From contig NZ_JBGQOG010000013.1 in assembly GCF_052113705.1 (NCBI RefSeq), positions 62,001 to 126,000 of the forward strand: DNA of 64,000 nt, read 5' to 3'. This stretch comes from JBGQOG01 sp052113705. Its GTDB lineage: Bacteria > Pseudomonadota > Alphaproteobacteria > Rhodobacterales > Rhodobacteraceae. The position numbers and the translations under genes are program-made. This document shows positions 9,101 through 15,966 of the stretch, in pieces (the first letter of the stretch is position 1; each line of letters starts with the position of its first letter). The notes beneath the pieces were generated by a model, which was not told where the DNA came from, did not search any database, and worked only from the letters and a program-made list of their open reading frames with translations.

Positions 9101-10358
9101 CTTCGGCCTCCGGCGCCACCGGCGGCTCTCCTGCGGGGGCTGCGCCGAGGTCAAAGCGCAGGCTGTCGTCCGGCTGCTCCTCGGCGAGGGACGCTTCCGC
9201 GATATCTTGCGGCGCGTCAGACGGCACAAAGCCCGCCGTCGCGGGGATCTCGCGGGCGGCAAACGCCCCCGCATCCGGGCGCGGTGCGGCCTGTGTCCTG
9301 AGGTTGATCGTCAGGCTGGGCTGCCGCACCGGGGCGCTGTCCCCGGCGGCGACCGCCGGGACCCTCTCTTCCGCGGCGGCGGTGGTGTCAGGGGCCAGAC
9401 CGGCGTCCGCGCCTGCATCTGCGGGCAGGTCCGGCGTTTCTGCCGCGTGGCCGTCCGTCGCCGTGGTGAGGGTGACATCCGCGTCATCGAGGCGATCCGT
9501 CCCCGCCGCTGCCGCATCCGCCGCGTCCGGGCTCTGCGCGAGGGGGGCGTCGCCGTCTGCAATGTCGTGTGAGGCGGCTTCGGGCATCACGATGTCCGCC
9601 AGCGCTGCCGGTGCCGTTTCAGCCGCGCTCCATTCCGCGCCGACCGTGTCGGCCAAGGGCGTCTCGGCCACGGGCATCTCGGATTCCTGCGCCCCGGCGT
9701 CGGGGGCCAGATTGCCGGATGCCGCAGTTTCAGTCCGCGCGCTGTCGGGCTGGGGGGCGACCAACGTCGCGGCATCATCCGGCTGCGGCACAATGGCCGA
9801 AGCCGCCGCGAGGCTGGAGATGATGCGTATCGGGTCCTGATCGCGGTCCAGACGCGCGCCCTCGGGCAGGTGCTGGGCGGCATGACGGGTCAGGCCAAAG
9901 AAGGGCTCGCCGGAATATTTGCCTGCGGGCGGAATCGCCACGAAAGACACCGGGCCCAACCCGTGTTCTTCGGCAAAGGCCTCGGCCTCATCCAGCGTCT
10001 CGCGGGCGACAACGGCCACGCGGACAATCTCGCCGGTGCCCGACCAGTCGAAGGCCAGATCCGCCGCCGCATAGGGGGTGCGCCCCTCAAGGGCCCGGCT
10101 GATTTGCCGGCGCCGCCGGGCCGCATCCGGTCCCCGCGCCTCCAGCTCCAGATAGAGGATCTGGCTGTCGGGAATCACCAGCTTTGTGATCACACCCTGC
10201 GGTGACAACCCCAGCGCGGTGCGGCGCAGGCTGGCCATCGCTTGCGGCAGGTCAGGGGTGTCCATCAGGACATGTCCCACCTCCAGCCAGCCGGCGGGGG
10301 TGCGGTGCAAAAGGCCGAGGCCTTCCTGCGACAGGTTGAGCGCAAAACTTGGTTTCAT
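6102..10358 (-). CDS. Giant Ala/Pro-rich single-pass membrane protein with GspL/PilM-like N-terminus and GspC/PilP-like C-terminus
   Basis: This is a 1418-residue protein with no family I can name outright. Residues 1-150 are an ordered domain (FALNLSQEGLGLLHR, then a repeated strand-helix pattern) resembling the actin-like cytoplasmic domain of GspL/PilM. Residues ~150-850 are low-complexity Ala/Pro/Asp/Glu sequence. One transmembrane segment lies near 855-875 (LGLMLTGSLLVVMAGAAIWA). A second Ala/Pro-rich stretch of about 470 residues follows, then a compact C-terminal domain (~1355-1418; INLIGLYGASSNRRALVRL, KVQVGDKLDGG, LVLKLL) resembling the homology region of GspC or PilP. The expected topology is cytoplasmic N-terminus and periplasmic C-terminus. 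No secretion or pilus genes are adjacent. The reading frame is intact despite its length and repetitive composition. The domain assignments are my inference. Confidence 0.75.
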   Translation of the reverse strand: MKPSFALNLSQEGLGLLHRTPAGWLEVGHVLMDTPDLPQAMASLRRTALGLSPQGVITKLVIPDSQILYLELEARGPDAARRRRQISRALEGRTPYAAADLAFDWSGTGEIVRVAVVARETLDEAEAFAEEHGLGPVSFVAIPPAGKYSGEPFFGLTRHAAQHLPEGARLDRDQDPIRIISSLAAASAIVPQPDDAATLVAPQPDSARTETAASGNLAPDAGAQESEMPVAETPLADTVGAEWSAAETAPAALADIVMPEAASHDIADGDAPLAQSPDAADAAAAGTDRLDDADVTLTTATDGHAAETPDLPADAGADAGLAPDTTAAAEERVPAVAAGDSAPVRQPSLTINLRTQAAPRPDAGAFAAREIPATAGFVPSDAPQDIAEASLAEEQPDDSLRFDLGAAPAGEPPVAPEAEAAPDQVTLAQPADLGGWIDRAAGYATPASAMPEAEDMPVAGDMADRVDMAGADDMAAPEAADVAQSPVEIADSATDLPADGPADAAAQSTSGTRVTPPDFDLALSAAINALPREDTTTAAPKIVLPVATPPVTPAPTVAFALPTPPEPAPRGTPEPPRARFTELLQTTRSDEAPAATDKLLTAQRPVAQMLRNLTLSTPKDAPEEAPFVAVGFDDDLGAPVKASAPLTASAEGSPAPAGSADLRATPRFTSRRQEGATPAQETPHRPRFAAPPRAPLGDAAQRQTPQSAKIASVISPELSVPDLPPPPAPVTAKAADAGAKAKIAAGGHKGPKVSFGPGPTASLKKGASVLGAALTSRSSKAKADGLPPAAPEGKPAKANALSDAAAQKLAATLAPAAALDDAALAGGAAMAPQMSQAKAGRAPQDLAAYPAPQRGKPRYLGLMLTGSLLVVMAGAAIWATLSSPTPGVPEDEPTQAASAPMTGDSAATAALPAPAGTETAAPGGTETALTPAPADGTGAPLPEAAATATGTADAQAPATTATPTPDAVETADTGSDLAPLLPTAPQSGTAETVAPTEDAPAAAVPDGQNAQSVAPQPDAEPDFLTTLASPDPQLRAPTGSALPPAASLGSDATPNTLPAPLPYAQIARLDAEGDVVPTPQGVVTPEGIALFAGRPETVTGPRPAAIEAAAEALRGATEPQATAEAGTGVPAAGTAAEPTAEPAGNAPVAGDPAAPAPYADPALAPFKPKARPADLVPISAPVTGPAGTAPVIELPAADEASLARPASSDPLGAFAPRSRPSAITAAAAKAAAEEAKAAEAAAAEEAARAAAVASATAAAVPASPRPNARPRGLEDAVAAAVAAAVAATPITAPPAVASAAPVASAARSPADAVQASIPAPEELDEPEPTAAAPSMPTKASVAKEATVANAISLGKINLIGLYGASSNRRALVRLSSGKFIKVQVGDKLDGGQVTGISDKQLTYQKGGKNLVLKLLQDS

Positions 10359-10660
10359 ACCGGGGCTCTAACATAAAGTGGGCCGCTGCTGAAACAGGGC
10401 ACAGGGGTCAATTATGGTGGTAGAGCAAGAAATGGCGCATGAAAACCCGGATACGAAAATGTGCGTGCAGATCAGCACCCCATAGGCGGGGAATTGCAGA
10501 TGCCGCCGGGCCGGAAGCCAATCAGATTGACAGCCGGGCGGGGCGGGTCAAGCGGCGCGCCACGGGCCGGATCCATCGCCGGTGCGGCCGCCCCCTTGCC
10601 CGGAAGGCCCGGCGCCAGAGGGTGCGGCGTCAGAGTGTGCGACGCCAGACGGTGGTGGCG
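10359..10660 (-). other. Intergenic region upstream of the giant membrane protein
   Basis: About 300 bases without a convincing gene. It must contain the promoter of the giant protein on the - strand, but I see no clear -35/-10 pair. Its right end holds a 15-bp tandem repeat. Confidence 0.4.
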
Positions 10661-10669
10661 TCAGAGGCC
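10610..10669. repeat. 15-bp tandem repeat, four imperfect units
   Basis: Four units approximate CGGCGYCAGAGGGTG (10610-10624, 10625-10639, 10640-10654, 10655-10669), with C/T alternation at position 6. The array runs into the last codons of the CoA-binding protein gene, so its end codes for the C-terminus of that protein. Confidence 0.75.
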
Positions 10670-11101
10670 GAGGCGGGGGATCTCGATTTTCGGGCAGCGG
10701 TCCTCGATGACGGTCAGCCCGGCGGCGCGGGCTTCGGCAGCGGCCCCGGCATGCGCCACGCCGATCTGCATCCAGATCACCCGCAGATGCTGCAGCTGCG
10801 CGAGGGCCTCGGCCACAATGCCCGGCACGGCCTCCGGTGCGCGGAAAATATCCACCATATCCACCGCGATCTCGGCGGGAATGCTGGCCAGATCGGCATA
10901 GACCGTCTCGCCCAGCAGCGTGCCACCCGCCAGACCGGGGTTGACCGGCACGATCCGGTAGCCGCGCGATTGCAGGAAGGCCGCAACCCCGTAAGAGGGG
11001 CGGGCGGTGTTTTGCGACAGGCCGACCACGGCGATCACCTTCGCCTCGGTCAGCACGCGGCGCAGGGTGGCATCGGTCTCGGGGGTGTTCATCTGGCTCA
11101 T
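10661..11101 (-). CDS. CoA-binding domain protein (YccU-like)
   Basis: This 146-residue protein is a single Rossmann-like CoA-binding domain. It has the early strand and turn VIAVVGLSQN, then RPSYGVAAFL, the strand GYRIVPVNPG, the DMVDIFR motif and the late IWMQIGV motif. These are the conserved blocks of the CoA_binding_2 family, to which E. coli YccU belongs. The family is thought to bind CoA or nucleotides in the cytoplasm, but the role is unknown. An internal ATG four codons in (MNTPETD) is an alternative start. It stands alone between the giant membrane protein and rlmB, all on the - strand. Confidence 0.85.
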   Translation of the reverse strand: MSQMNTPETDATLRRVLTEAKVIAVVGLSQNTARPSYGVAAFLQSRGYRIVPVNPGLAGGTLLGETVYADLASIPAEIAVDMVDIFRAPEAVPGIVAEALAQLQHLRVIWMQIGVAHAGAAAEARAAGLTVIEDRCPKIEIPRLGL

Positions 11102-11274
11102 TCGGGCAGCCTTTCAGAAAAAAGCGCCCGGGCCAAGAGGCCGGGCGCGAGTGGCGGAACGAGGGACAGTGCATAAAACAAGGCAGTTCCGGTGCCGTGC
11201 TTCGTCACTATGATGTAGGCGTGTAAAATCGGGGTTAAAGGCCCTGTCCCTCTGACTCGCGCAGTTGTGAGAAT

Positions 11275-12063
11275 TCAGGCGCCGCGCGTGACCGCCGCAT
11301 AGAGCGCCACCGCCGCCGCGTTCGAGACATTGAGCGAGCCAAAGCCGCCGGGGAAGGGGATCTTGACCAGCGCGTCACAGGTCTCGCGGGTCTTTTCGCG
11401 CAGGCCCGGGCCTTCGGCACCCAGCACGATGGCGACAGGGCGGCTGCCGGTGGTGGCCAGCTTTTCGCCCAGCGTCATTTCGGCCGCGCCGTCCAGCCCG
11501 ATCAGCACAAAGCCCATGTCGCGCAGTTCCACCATCGCATCCGACAGGTTGGTCACCCGCAGATAGGGCTGGCGTTCCAGCGCGCCGCTGGCGGTTTTCG
11601 CCAAAGCGCCGGTTTCGGGCGCGGAATGGCGCAGCGGCGCAATCACCGCCCGCGCGCCAAACACTTCGGCCGAGCGCAGGATGGCCCCCACGTTATGCGG
11701 ATCGGTCACCCGGTCGAGCAGCACCACCAGCGGCGCGCCGGCGCCCGACAGGCAGACCTCTTCCACGCTGCCCCATTGCAGGGGTTTCACCTCGAGCGCC
11801 GCGCCCTGATGCACCGAATCCGGCGAGAGCGGCACATAGCTGTCGAATTTGCGCGGATCGACGATCTCGGGCTGCAGGCCGCTTTTCAGGATCGCATCGC
11901 CCAGCTTGTCGGCGGCATTCTTGGTCACCACCAGCTGCAGACGCTCGCGCGCGGGGTTCAGCAGCGCATCGCGCACCGCATGCAGGCCGAACATCCAGAC
12001 AGTTTCGGCGGCGGCGGCCCGTTTGGCGCGTTCTTTATCAATCACCCAGGTCGGTTTTTTCAT
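11275..12063 (-). CDS. rlmB: 23S rRNA 2'-O-methyltransferase, TrmH/RlmB family
   Basis: This 262-residue SpoU/TrmH (SPOUT) methyltransferase starts at MKKPTWV; the longer upstream frame reads back towards the tRNA and is not conserved. The N-terminal substrate-binding domain includes VWMFGLHAVRDAL and the ALEVKPL segment. The C-terminal knotted domain has motif 1 (LLDRVTDPHNVGAILRSAEVFGA), motif 2 (IVLGAEGPGLR) and motif 3 (IPFPGGFGSLNVSNAAAVALY), which form the SAM-binding knot. Family knowledge: RlmB methylates the ribose of G2251 in the 23S rRNA P loop. The position next to a tRNA gene on the opposite strand agrees with what I remember of related genomes. Other TrmH paralogues cannot be fully excluded. 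Confidence 0.9.
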   Translation of the reverse strand: MKKPTWVIDKERAKRAAAAETVWMFGLHAVRDALLNPARERLQLVVTKNAADKLGDAILKSGLQPEIVDPRKFDSYVPLSPDSVHQGAALEVKPLQWGSVEEVCLSGAGAPLVVLLDRVTDPHNVGAILRSAEVFGARAVIAPLRHSAPETGALAKTASGALERQPYLRVTNLSDAMVELRDMGFVLIGLDGAAEMTLGEKLATTGSRPVAIVLGAEGPGLREKTRETCDALVKIPFPGGFGSLNVSNAAAVALYAAVTRGA

Positions 12064-12249
12064 CTCTGGCCCCGTTGCATGCGTTTCAACCCGGGTTTTC
12101 GCCGGGTGCTGGTTGCTTTCTACCTGCGCCGAAACCCCCGTGATGGCAAGCCCTGCGCGCTGAAGAGGCCTTCGTGAAGTTTCTGTGATTTTCGTGCTTG
12201 ACGCCCCCCGGACCCTTCGGTATCCAGCGCCCCACACGCAAGAGATTGC

Positions 12250-12333
12250 GGGCGACGAGCTGCAAGGTGCGGCAGCGGACTGTAACTCCGCCGGGGAGAC
12301 CCACGCCTGGTTCGATTCCAGGGTCGCCCACCA
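12250..12333 (+). tRNA. tRNA-Tyr (anticodon GTA)
   Basis: This is an 84-nt tRNA gene with encoded CCA. The acceptor stem GGGCGAC pairs with GTCGCCC followed by A and CCA. The anticodon stem GCGGA/TCCGC holds the loop CTGTAAC, giving anticodon GTA. A long variable arm (about 14 nt, GGGG/CCC type) marks class II, as expected for bacterial tRNA-Tyr. The T arm is CCTGG-TTCGATT-CCAGG. The D arm is odd: position 8 reads G instead of the nearly universal T, and A14 is not obvious, although the GG of the D loop is present. Confidence 0.85.
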
Positions 12334-12430
12334 TCCCCCCTCAGGATCGGTGGTTTGACACGCGCAAGGCTGTCGCTTTGCGCGCTGCTGTCATTAAAAA
12401 TTCATGCATTAATTCAATAACTTGCCGAGG

Positions 12431-13378
12431 CTATTCCAGCGGAAGGAAAAGTTCGGTCAGTGCCGCGCTTGCGGGCACGTCGGGGTAAAAGCGCAGCCGG
12501 CGTGCATAGGGCGGATGCGCCCGCGGTCTGCTGCCGCTGCCGGGAAGCCAGTCGCGGAACAGGCGTTCAAACCCCGGCCCGATGGCCGCATCATCCCCGA
12601 TGACGCGCAAGACCGCGACCCGCCCTGCGGGGATGGTGTCGCGCCGCATATCAGCCTGCCCGGCGCAATATTGCGCGGACAGCCGGGCCGGGGGATGCGC
12701 CAGGCAGAGGTCAAGCCGGAAGGCTTCGGGCGGCGTGACGCCGGGGGGCGTGTGAAAGATGTTATAGGTGGCGTGGTGCGCCGGGCCGAGGCCCTCGGCG
12801 CGCCGCCAGTTGATGAAGCGCCGCAATGTATCGCCTAATCCCGCCACCGGGCCGCGATGTTCCAGGACAATCACCGGAATCGCAGGGACATCGCGGATCT
12901 CGATCTTGGGCAGCGGGTCTGGTGCGGGCATGTGCAGGCTCCTGATTTGGGTGAGGGGGGCGCAGGCCGCCTGCCAGCGTGCCCAGGCGGGGCGGCTGCG
13001 GAACTGGCGCGGGCTTTGGCCGCTCAGGCGGCGAAAGGCGCGGGCAAAGGCCTCGGGGGTGGCGTAACCGGCCTCCAGCGCGATGGTCAGCACGCTGAGG
13101 CCGGGGCGGAAGGCCAGCTGCAGCCCCGCCCGCCGCATCCGCACCAGCTGTGCATAGCGGGAGGGGCTCAGCCCGAGGCGGCGGTGAAACTGCCGCTGCA
13201 AATGCGTCGCCGACAGCCCCACCGCCTGGCCAAGGCCGCGCAGGGCGGTTCGTGGCAGATCGGGCAGGGTTGACTCACCCTCCAGTTGCATCAACGCCCG
13301 GGCCAGCGCGAGGGGCAGGCGCGCGCGCGGCGGGGCGGGGTCACTGCCGCTCTCGCGCGGCGCGGGTCGCTGGGTCAT
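12431..13378 (-). CDS. AraC-family regulator fused to a GyrI-like effector-binding domain
   Basis: This 315-residue protein starts at MTQRPAP; the upstream frame extension has no conserved features. Residues ~20-135 hold two AraC helix-turn-helix units (LGQAVGLSATHLQRQFHRRLG and LSVLTIALEAGYATPEAFARAFRRL, ending in the SPRQFR signature). Residues ~155-315 form a GyrI-like/SOUL-type domain (IEIRDVPAIPVIVLEHRGP, FINWRRAEG, AGRVAVLRVIGDDAAIG, YPDVPASAALTELFLPLE). This is the architecture of SoxS/Rob-like regulators that sense small hydrophobic molecules. The target genes are not evident. It is transcribed alone on the - strand. Confidence 0.9.
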   Translation of the reverse strand: MTQRPAPRESGSDPAPPRARLPLALARALMQLEGESTLPDLPRTALRGLGQAVGLSATHLQRQFHRRLGLSPSRYAQLVRMRRAGLQLAFRPGLSVLTIALEAGYATPEAFARAFRRLSGQSPRQFRSRPAWARWQAACAPLTQIRSLHMPAPDPLPKIEIRDVPAIPVIVLEHRGPVAGLGDTLRRFINWRRAEGLGPAHHATYNIFHTPPGVTPPEAFRLDLCLAHPPARLSAQYCAGQADMRRDTIPAGRVAVLRVIGDDAAIGPGFERLFRDWLPGSGSRPRAHPPYARRLRFYPDVPASAALTELFLPLE

Positions 13379-13597
13379 GGGGCCTCCTGCTGCCCACAAT
13401 AGCGGCGCGTTTCGCGAAAAACCTGTCCGTTCTTGCGCTTGCGCGCGAAAGGTCGTGCAAAAATGCCCCGCCGTTGCCCCATTCCTTGGAATGTGCTCTA
13501 TAGCCTTTTGCAGGTGCGGCATTCCTGATTATACTGGTGGCTGACACGAGTTACGCCCGCGGTGCTGCGGGCGCGCTGCATAAAGTGAGGCTTGCCT

Positions 13598-14596
13598 ATG
13601 ACTTCGGAACTGGCGCCGTCGTTGCCGTATAATGTGGTTTGCGTGGCGCAGGCGGGGCGGTTGGAATTTGAAGCCCTGGTCTTTGTGTCCAGCTTTCGCG
13701 CCCATAATCCGGATTTCGCCGGCGAGCTGCTGATCGCCGAGCCGCAGCCGGGCGACCGCTGGAAAAGTGATCCGCGCATCACCGAGCCGTTCCGCACGCA
13801 GCTGGAAAAGCTGGGCGCGCGCATCGTTCCTTTTGAGAACCGGCATTTTGGCCAGTCCTACCCCTATGGCAACAAGATCGAGATGCTCTCGGCGCTGCCC
13901 GCCGCCCCGTTTGTCTTCTTTGACACCGACACCGTCTTTACCGGGCCGCTGTCCGAGGTGGGGTTTGATTTCACCCGCCCCTCGGCCTCGATGCGGCGCG
14001 AGGGGACATGGCCGGAGCCGCCGCTCTATGGCCCCGGTTATGCCGGGATCTGGAAGGTGCTCTATGACCGCTTTGGCCTCGATTTCGAGACGAGCCTCGA
14101 TCTGAGCCAGCCGGATGAATATTGGGAGCGCTATCTCTATTTCAACGCAGGCTGGTTTTTCTACCGCGACCCGCAGGTGTTCGGCGAGATGTTCCTGCGG
14201 TTTGCCCGCTCGATCCGCGATGAGACGCCCGATGAGCTTGCCTGCCAGAGCCTTGACCCCTGGCTCGATCAGGTGGCGCTGCCGCTGGTGATCCATGCTT
14301 TGGGCGGCGGGCGGCCGGGGCCGGAGCTGGCGGGCCTCGATGGCGCGGTGACGACGCATTACCGCGCGCTGCCCCTGCTTTATGCGCGCGACAGCGAGGC
14401 GGCGGTGGAGGCGGTTGAGGCGGCCTGTGCGCCCAATGCGGTGAAAAAGCTGATGAAAGCCTCAGACAGTTTCAAAAAGCTGGTGTTCCAGGGCAAGGGC
14501 CGCAAATTGCGCGGCAAGTTCGATCAAAAAAACCTGCCCAAACGCGAGCAGGTTCTGCGCAATGCGATCAAACGCGAAGGGCTGTGGCTGCGCTGA
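13598..14596 (+). CDS. Glycosyltransferase-like protein (GT-A type DxD)
   Basis: This is a 332-residue cytoplasmic-looking protein that I do not recognise by name. The N-terminal strand (YNVVCVAQAGRLEFEALVFVSSF) and the motif FVFFDTDTVF, with DTD at residues 109-111, resemble the nucleotide-sugar and metal-binding core of GT-A glycosyltransferases. A later FNAGWFFY motif recalls family 8/32-type transferases. The tail is basic and lysine-rich (residues ~285-332). I prefer the ATG at 13598, preceded by GTGAGG at good spacing, over a TTG two codons earlier. It converges with the DegT-type aminotransferase, which could suggest a shared role in surface sugar chemistry, but this is speculative. 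Confidence 0.7.
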   Translation: MTSELAPSLPYNVVCVAQAGRLEFEALVFVSSFRAHNPDFAGELLIAEPQPGDRWKSDPRITEPFRTQLEKLGARIVPFENRHFGQSYPYGNKIEMLSALPAAPFVFFDTDTVFTGPLSEVGFDFTRPSASMRREGTWPEPPLYGPGYAGIWKVLYDRFGLDFETSLDLSQPDEYWERYLYFNAGWFFYRDPQVFGEMFLRFARSIRDETPDELACQSLDPWLDQVALPLVIHALGGGRPGPELAGLDGAVTTHYRALPLLYARDSEAAVEAVEAACAPNAVKKLMKASDSFKKLVFQGKGRKLRGKFDQKNLPKREQVLRNAIKREGLWLR

Positions 14597-14619
14597 GCGG
14601 GGCTGCGCCGGGGCCTGCT

Positions 14620-14642
14620 GCGCGGCGCTGAGGGCGCCGCGC
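14620..14642. terminator. GC hairpin between convergent genes
   Basis: A perfect 9-bp stem GCGCGGCGC/GCGCCGCGC with loop TGAGG lies between the stops of the glycosyltransferase-like gene and the aminotransferase gene. No T run follows on either strand, so it is at most a weak or factor-assisted terminator. Confidence 0.35.
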
Positions 14643-14650
14643 GAAGGTAT

Positions 14651-15868
14651 TTAGCCGCGGATCTCGCTGGCCGCGCTCAGGATAGCATCGGCGATGTAAT
14701 CCAGATCGTCGCGGGTCAGACGTGCGGGCAGGCGGGTGTCGCAGGCGCGCATCAGCATGGCGCGGGTCTGCGGCAGTTCCGGCAGATCGCCGAGGAACTG
14801 CCAGTTCCAGAAGGCGCGGGCATTGTCCTGCGAAAGGCCAAACACCTGCACCGAGACGCCACGCGCCTTGCAGGCATCCTGAAAGGCGAGCGCCTCGGCA
14901 TCGGTCCAGTCGCCCGTCAGGTTGAACTGCAGCGAATCCGGCGCGCGGGTTTCCGGCGCGAGGGCAGGGGGCACATCCAGCGCCGGATGGCCGTTCAGCC
15001 GGTCGGCGACATAATCATGATTGGCCAGCCCGTCGCGCACCCGGCGCGGCAGTTCCGCCAGCTGCGGCCGGATCACCGTGGCCGAGAGGTTCTGCATGCG
15101 GGTGTTGTAGAGCGGCAATTTGTTCTGCCACAGGTGATAGCTGTTCTGCAGCCCCGGATGTTTCTTCCAGTTATGCTCATAGGCGCCCGACATGATGACG
15201 GCGCGGGCGGCGATCTCCGGGTCATCGGTGACCATGATGCCGCCTTCGCCCGCGTTGATCATCTTGTAGGATTGAAAGCTGAAACAGCCGACCTTGCCCA
15301 AAGTGCCGATGTTGCGCCCGTGCCAGAGCGTGCCAAGGCTGTGCGCCGCATCCTCGATCAGCGGCACGCCATGCTTTTCACAGAGCGCAATGATGGCATC
15401 CATGTCCGAGGTATGGCCGCGCATATGGCTGATCAGCACGGCCTGAATGCTGTCGTCAAATTTCGCCTCAAAATCCGCCATGTCGATGCGGTAATTGCTG
15501 CCGACCTCGACCAGCACCGGCACGCAATCGGCATGCACCACCGCCGAGGGCACGGCGGCAAAGGTGAAGGCGGGGATCAGCACCCGCGCGCCGCGCGACA
15601 GATCCAGCGCCTTCAGCGACAGGAACAGCGCCGCCGAACAAGACGCCACCGCCAGCGCGTAACGCGCGCCCAGCATCTCGGCAAATTCCGCCTCGAGCAG
15701 CGCGACAGGCGCCCCCTCCGGCGCGGTATAGCGGAAGAGATCGCCCGTGCTCAGCAACCGTTCGATCTCGGCGCGGGCCGAGGCCGGGATCGGCTCGGCA
15801 TCATAGCAATTGGGGGCGGTGCGGGGGGCGTAGGCATGCGAAGCGGGGCTTTGTCCGTCGGGGGCCAT
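14651..15868 (-). CDS. DegT/DnrJ/EryC1-family PLP aminotransferase
   Basis: With the ATG at 15868 this is a 405-residue fold-type I PLP enzyme. It has the substrate/phosphate loop (ALAVASCSAALFLSLKAL), the PLP aspartate in EDAAHSLG (about D173) and the Schiff-base lysine in SFQSYKMINAGEGG (about K202), which are the marks of the DegT sugar-aminotransferase family. I chose 15868 because AGGA stands seven bases before it; an ATG two codons upstream lies within the same ribosome binding region, and a longer frame runs to 15928. Family knowledge: these enzymes aminate keto-sugars for lipopolysaccharide, capsule or antibiotic sugars. No other sugar-nucleotide gene is adjacent, so the substrate is unknown. 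A palindrome covers its ribosome binding site. Confidence 0.87.
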   Translation of the reverse strand: MAPDGQSPASHAYAPRTAPNCYDAEPIPASARAEIERLLSTGDLFRYTAPEGAPVALLEAEFAEMLGARYALAVASCSAALFLSLKALDLSRGARVLIPAFTFAAVPSAVVHADCVPVLVEVGSNYRIDMADFEAKFDDSIQAVLISHMRGHTSDMDAIIALCEKHGVPLIEDAAHSLGTLWHGRNIGTLGKVGCFSFQSYKMINAGEGGIMVTDDPEIAARAVIMSGAYEHNWKKHPGLQNSYHLWQNKLPLYNTRMQNLSATVIRPQLAELPRRVRDGLANHDYVADRLNGHPALDVPPALAPETRAPDSLQFNLTGDWTDAEALAFQDACKARGVSVQVFGLSQDNARAFWNWQFLGDLPELPQTRAMLMRACDTRLPARLTRDDLDYIADAILSAASEIRG

Positions 15869-15870
15869 GT

Positions 15871-15901
15871 ACATTTCCTGAAAGTCAGTTTCAGGAAATG
15901 T
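15871..15901. promoter_or_regulatory. Perfect 13-bp inverted repeat over the aminotransferase ribosome binding site
   Basis: ACATTTCCTGAAA, five bases (GTCAG), then TTTCAGGAAATGT. Seen from the - strand, the downstream arm contains the AGGAAAT ribosome binding site and ends two bases before the ATG at 15868. It could be a dimeric regulator's operator, or an RNA hairpin that hides the ribosome binding site. It is AT-rich compared with its surroundings. Confidence 0.7.
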
Positions 15902-15966
15902 GTAAGGCTTTGGGGTGCAAAAGGCCAAGTGAAAGTTTTGTGTCGGCGATTTAGTGCCGTTACGTC

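Noticed and set aside
8241..9572. 443-residue + frame inside the giant membrane protein gene
   Set aside because: Because both strands are low-complexity, I compared signals: only the - frame is continuous across the whole region and carries a membrane segment and ordered end domains.
12086..12334. 82-residue - frame beginning MVGDPGIEPG
   Set aside because: It is translated antisense to the tRNA-Tyr 3' end; this is a well-known type of spurious prediction.
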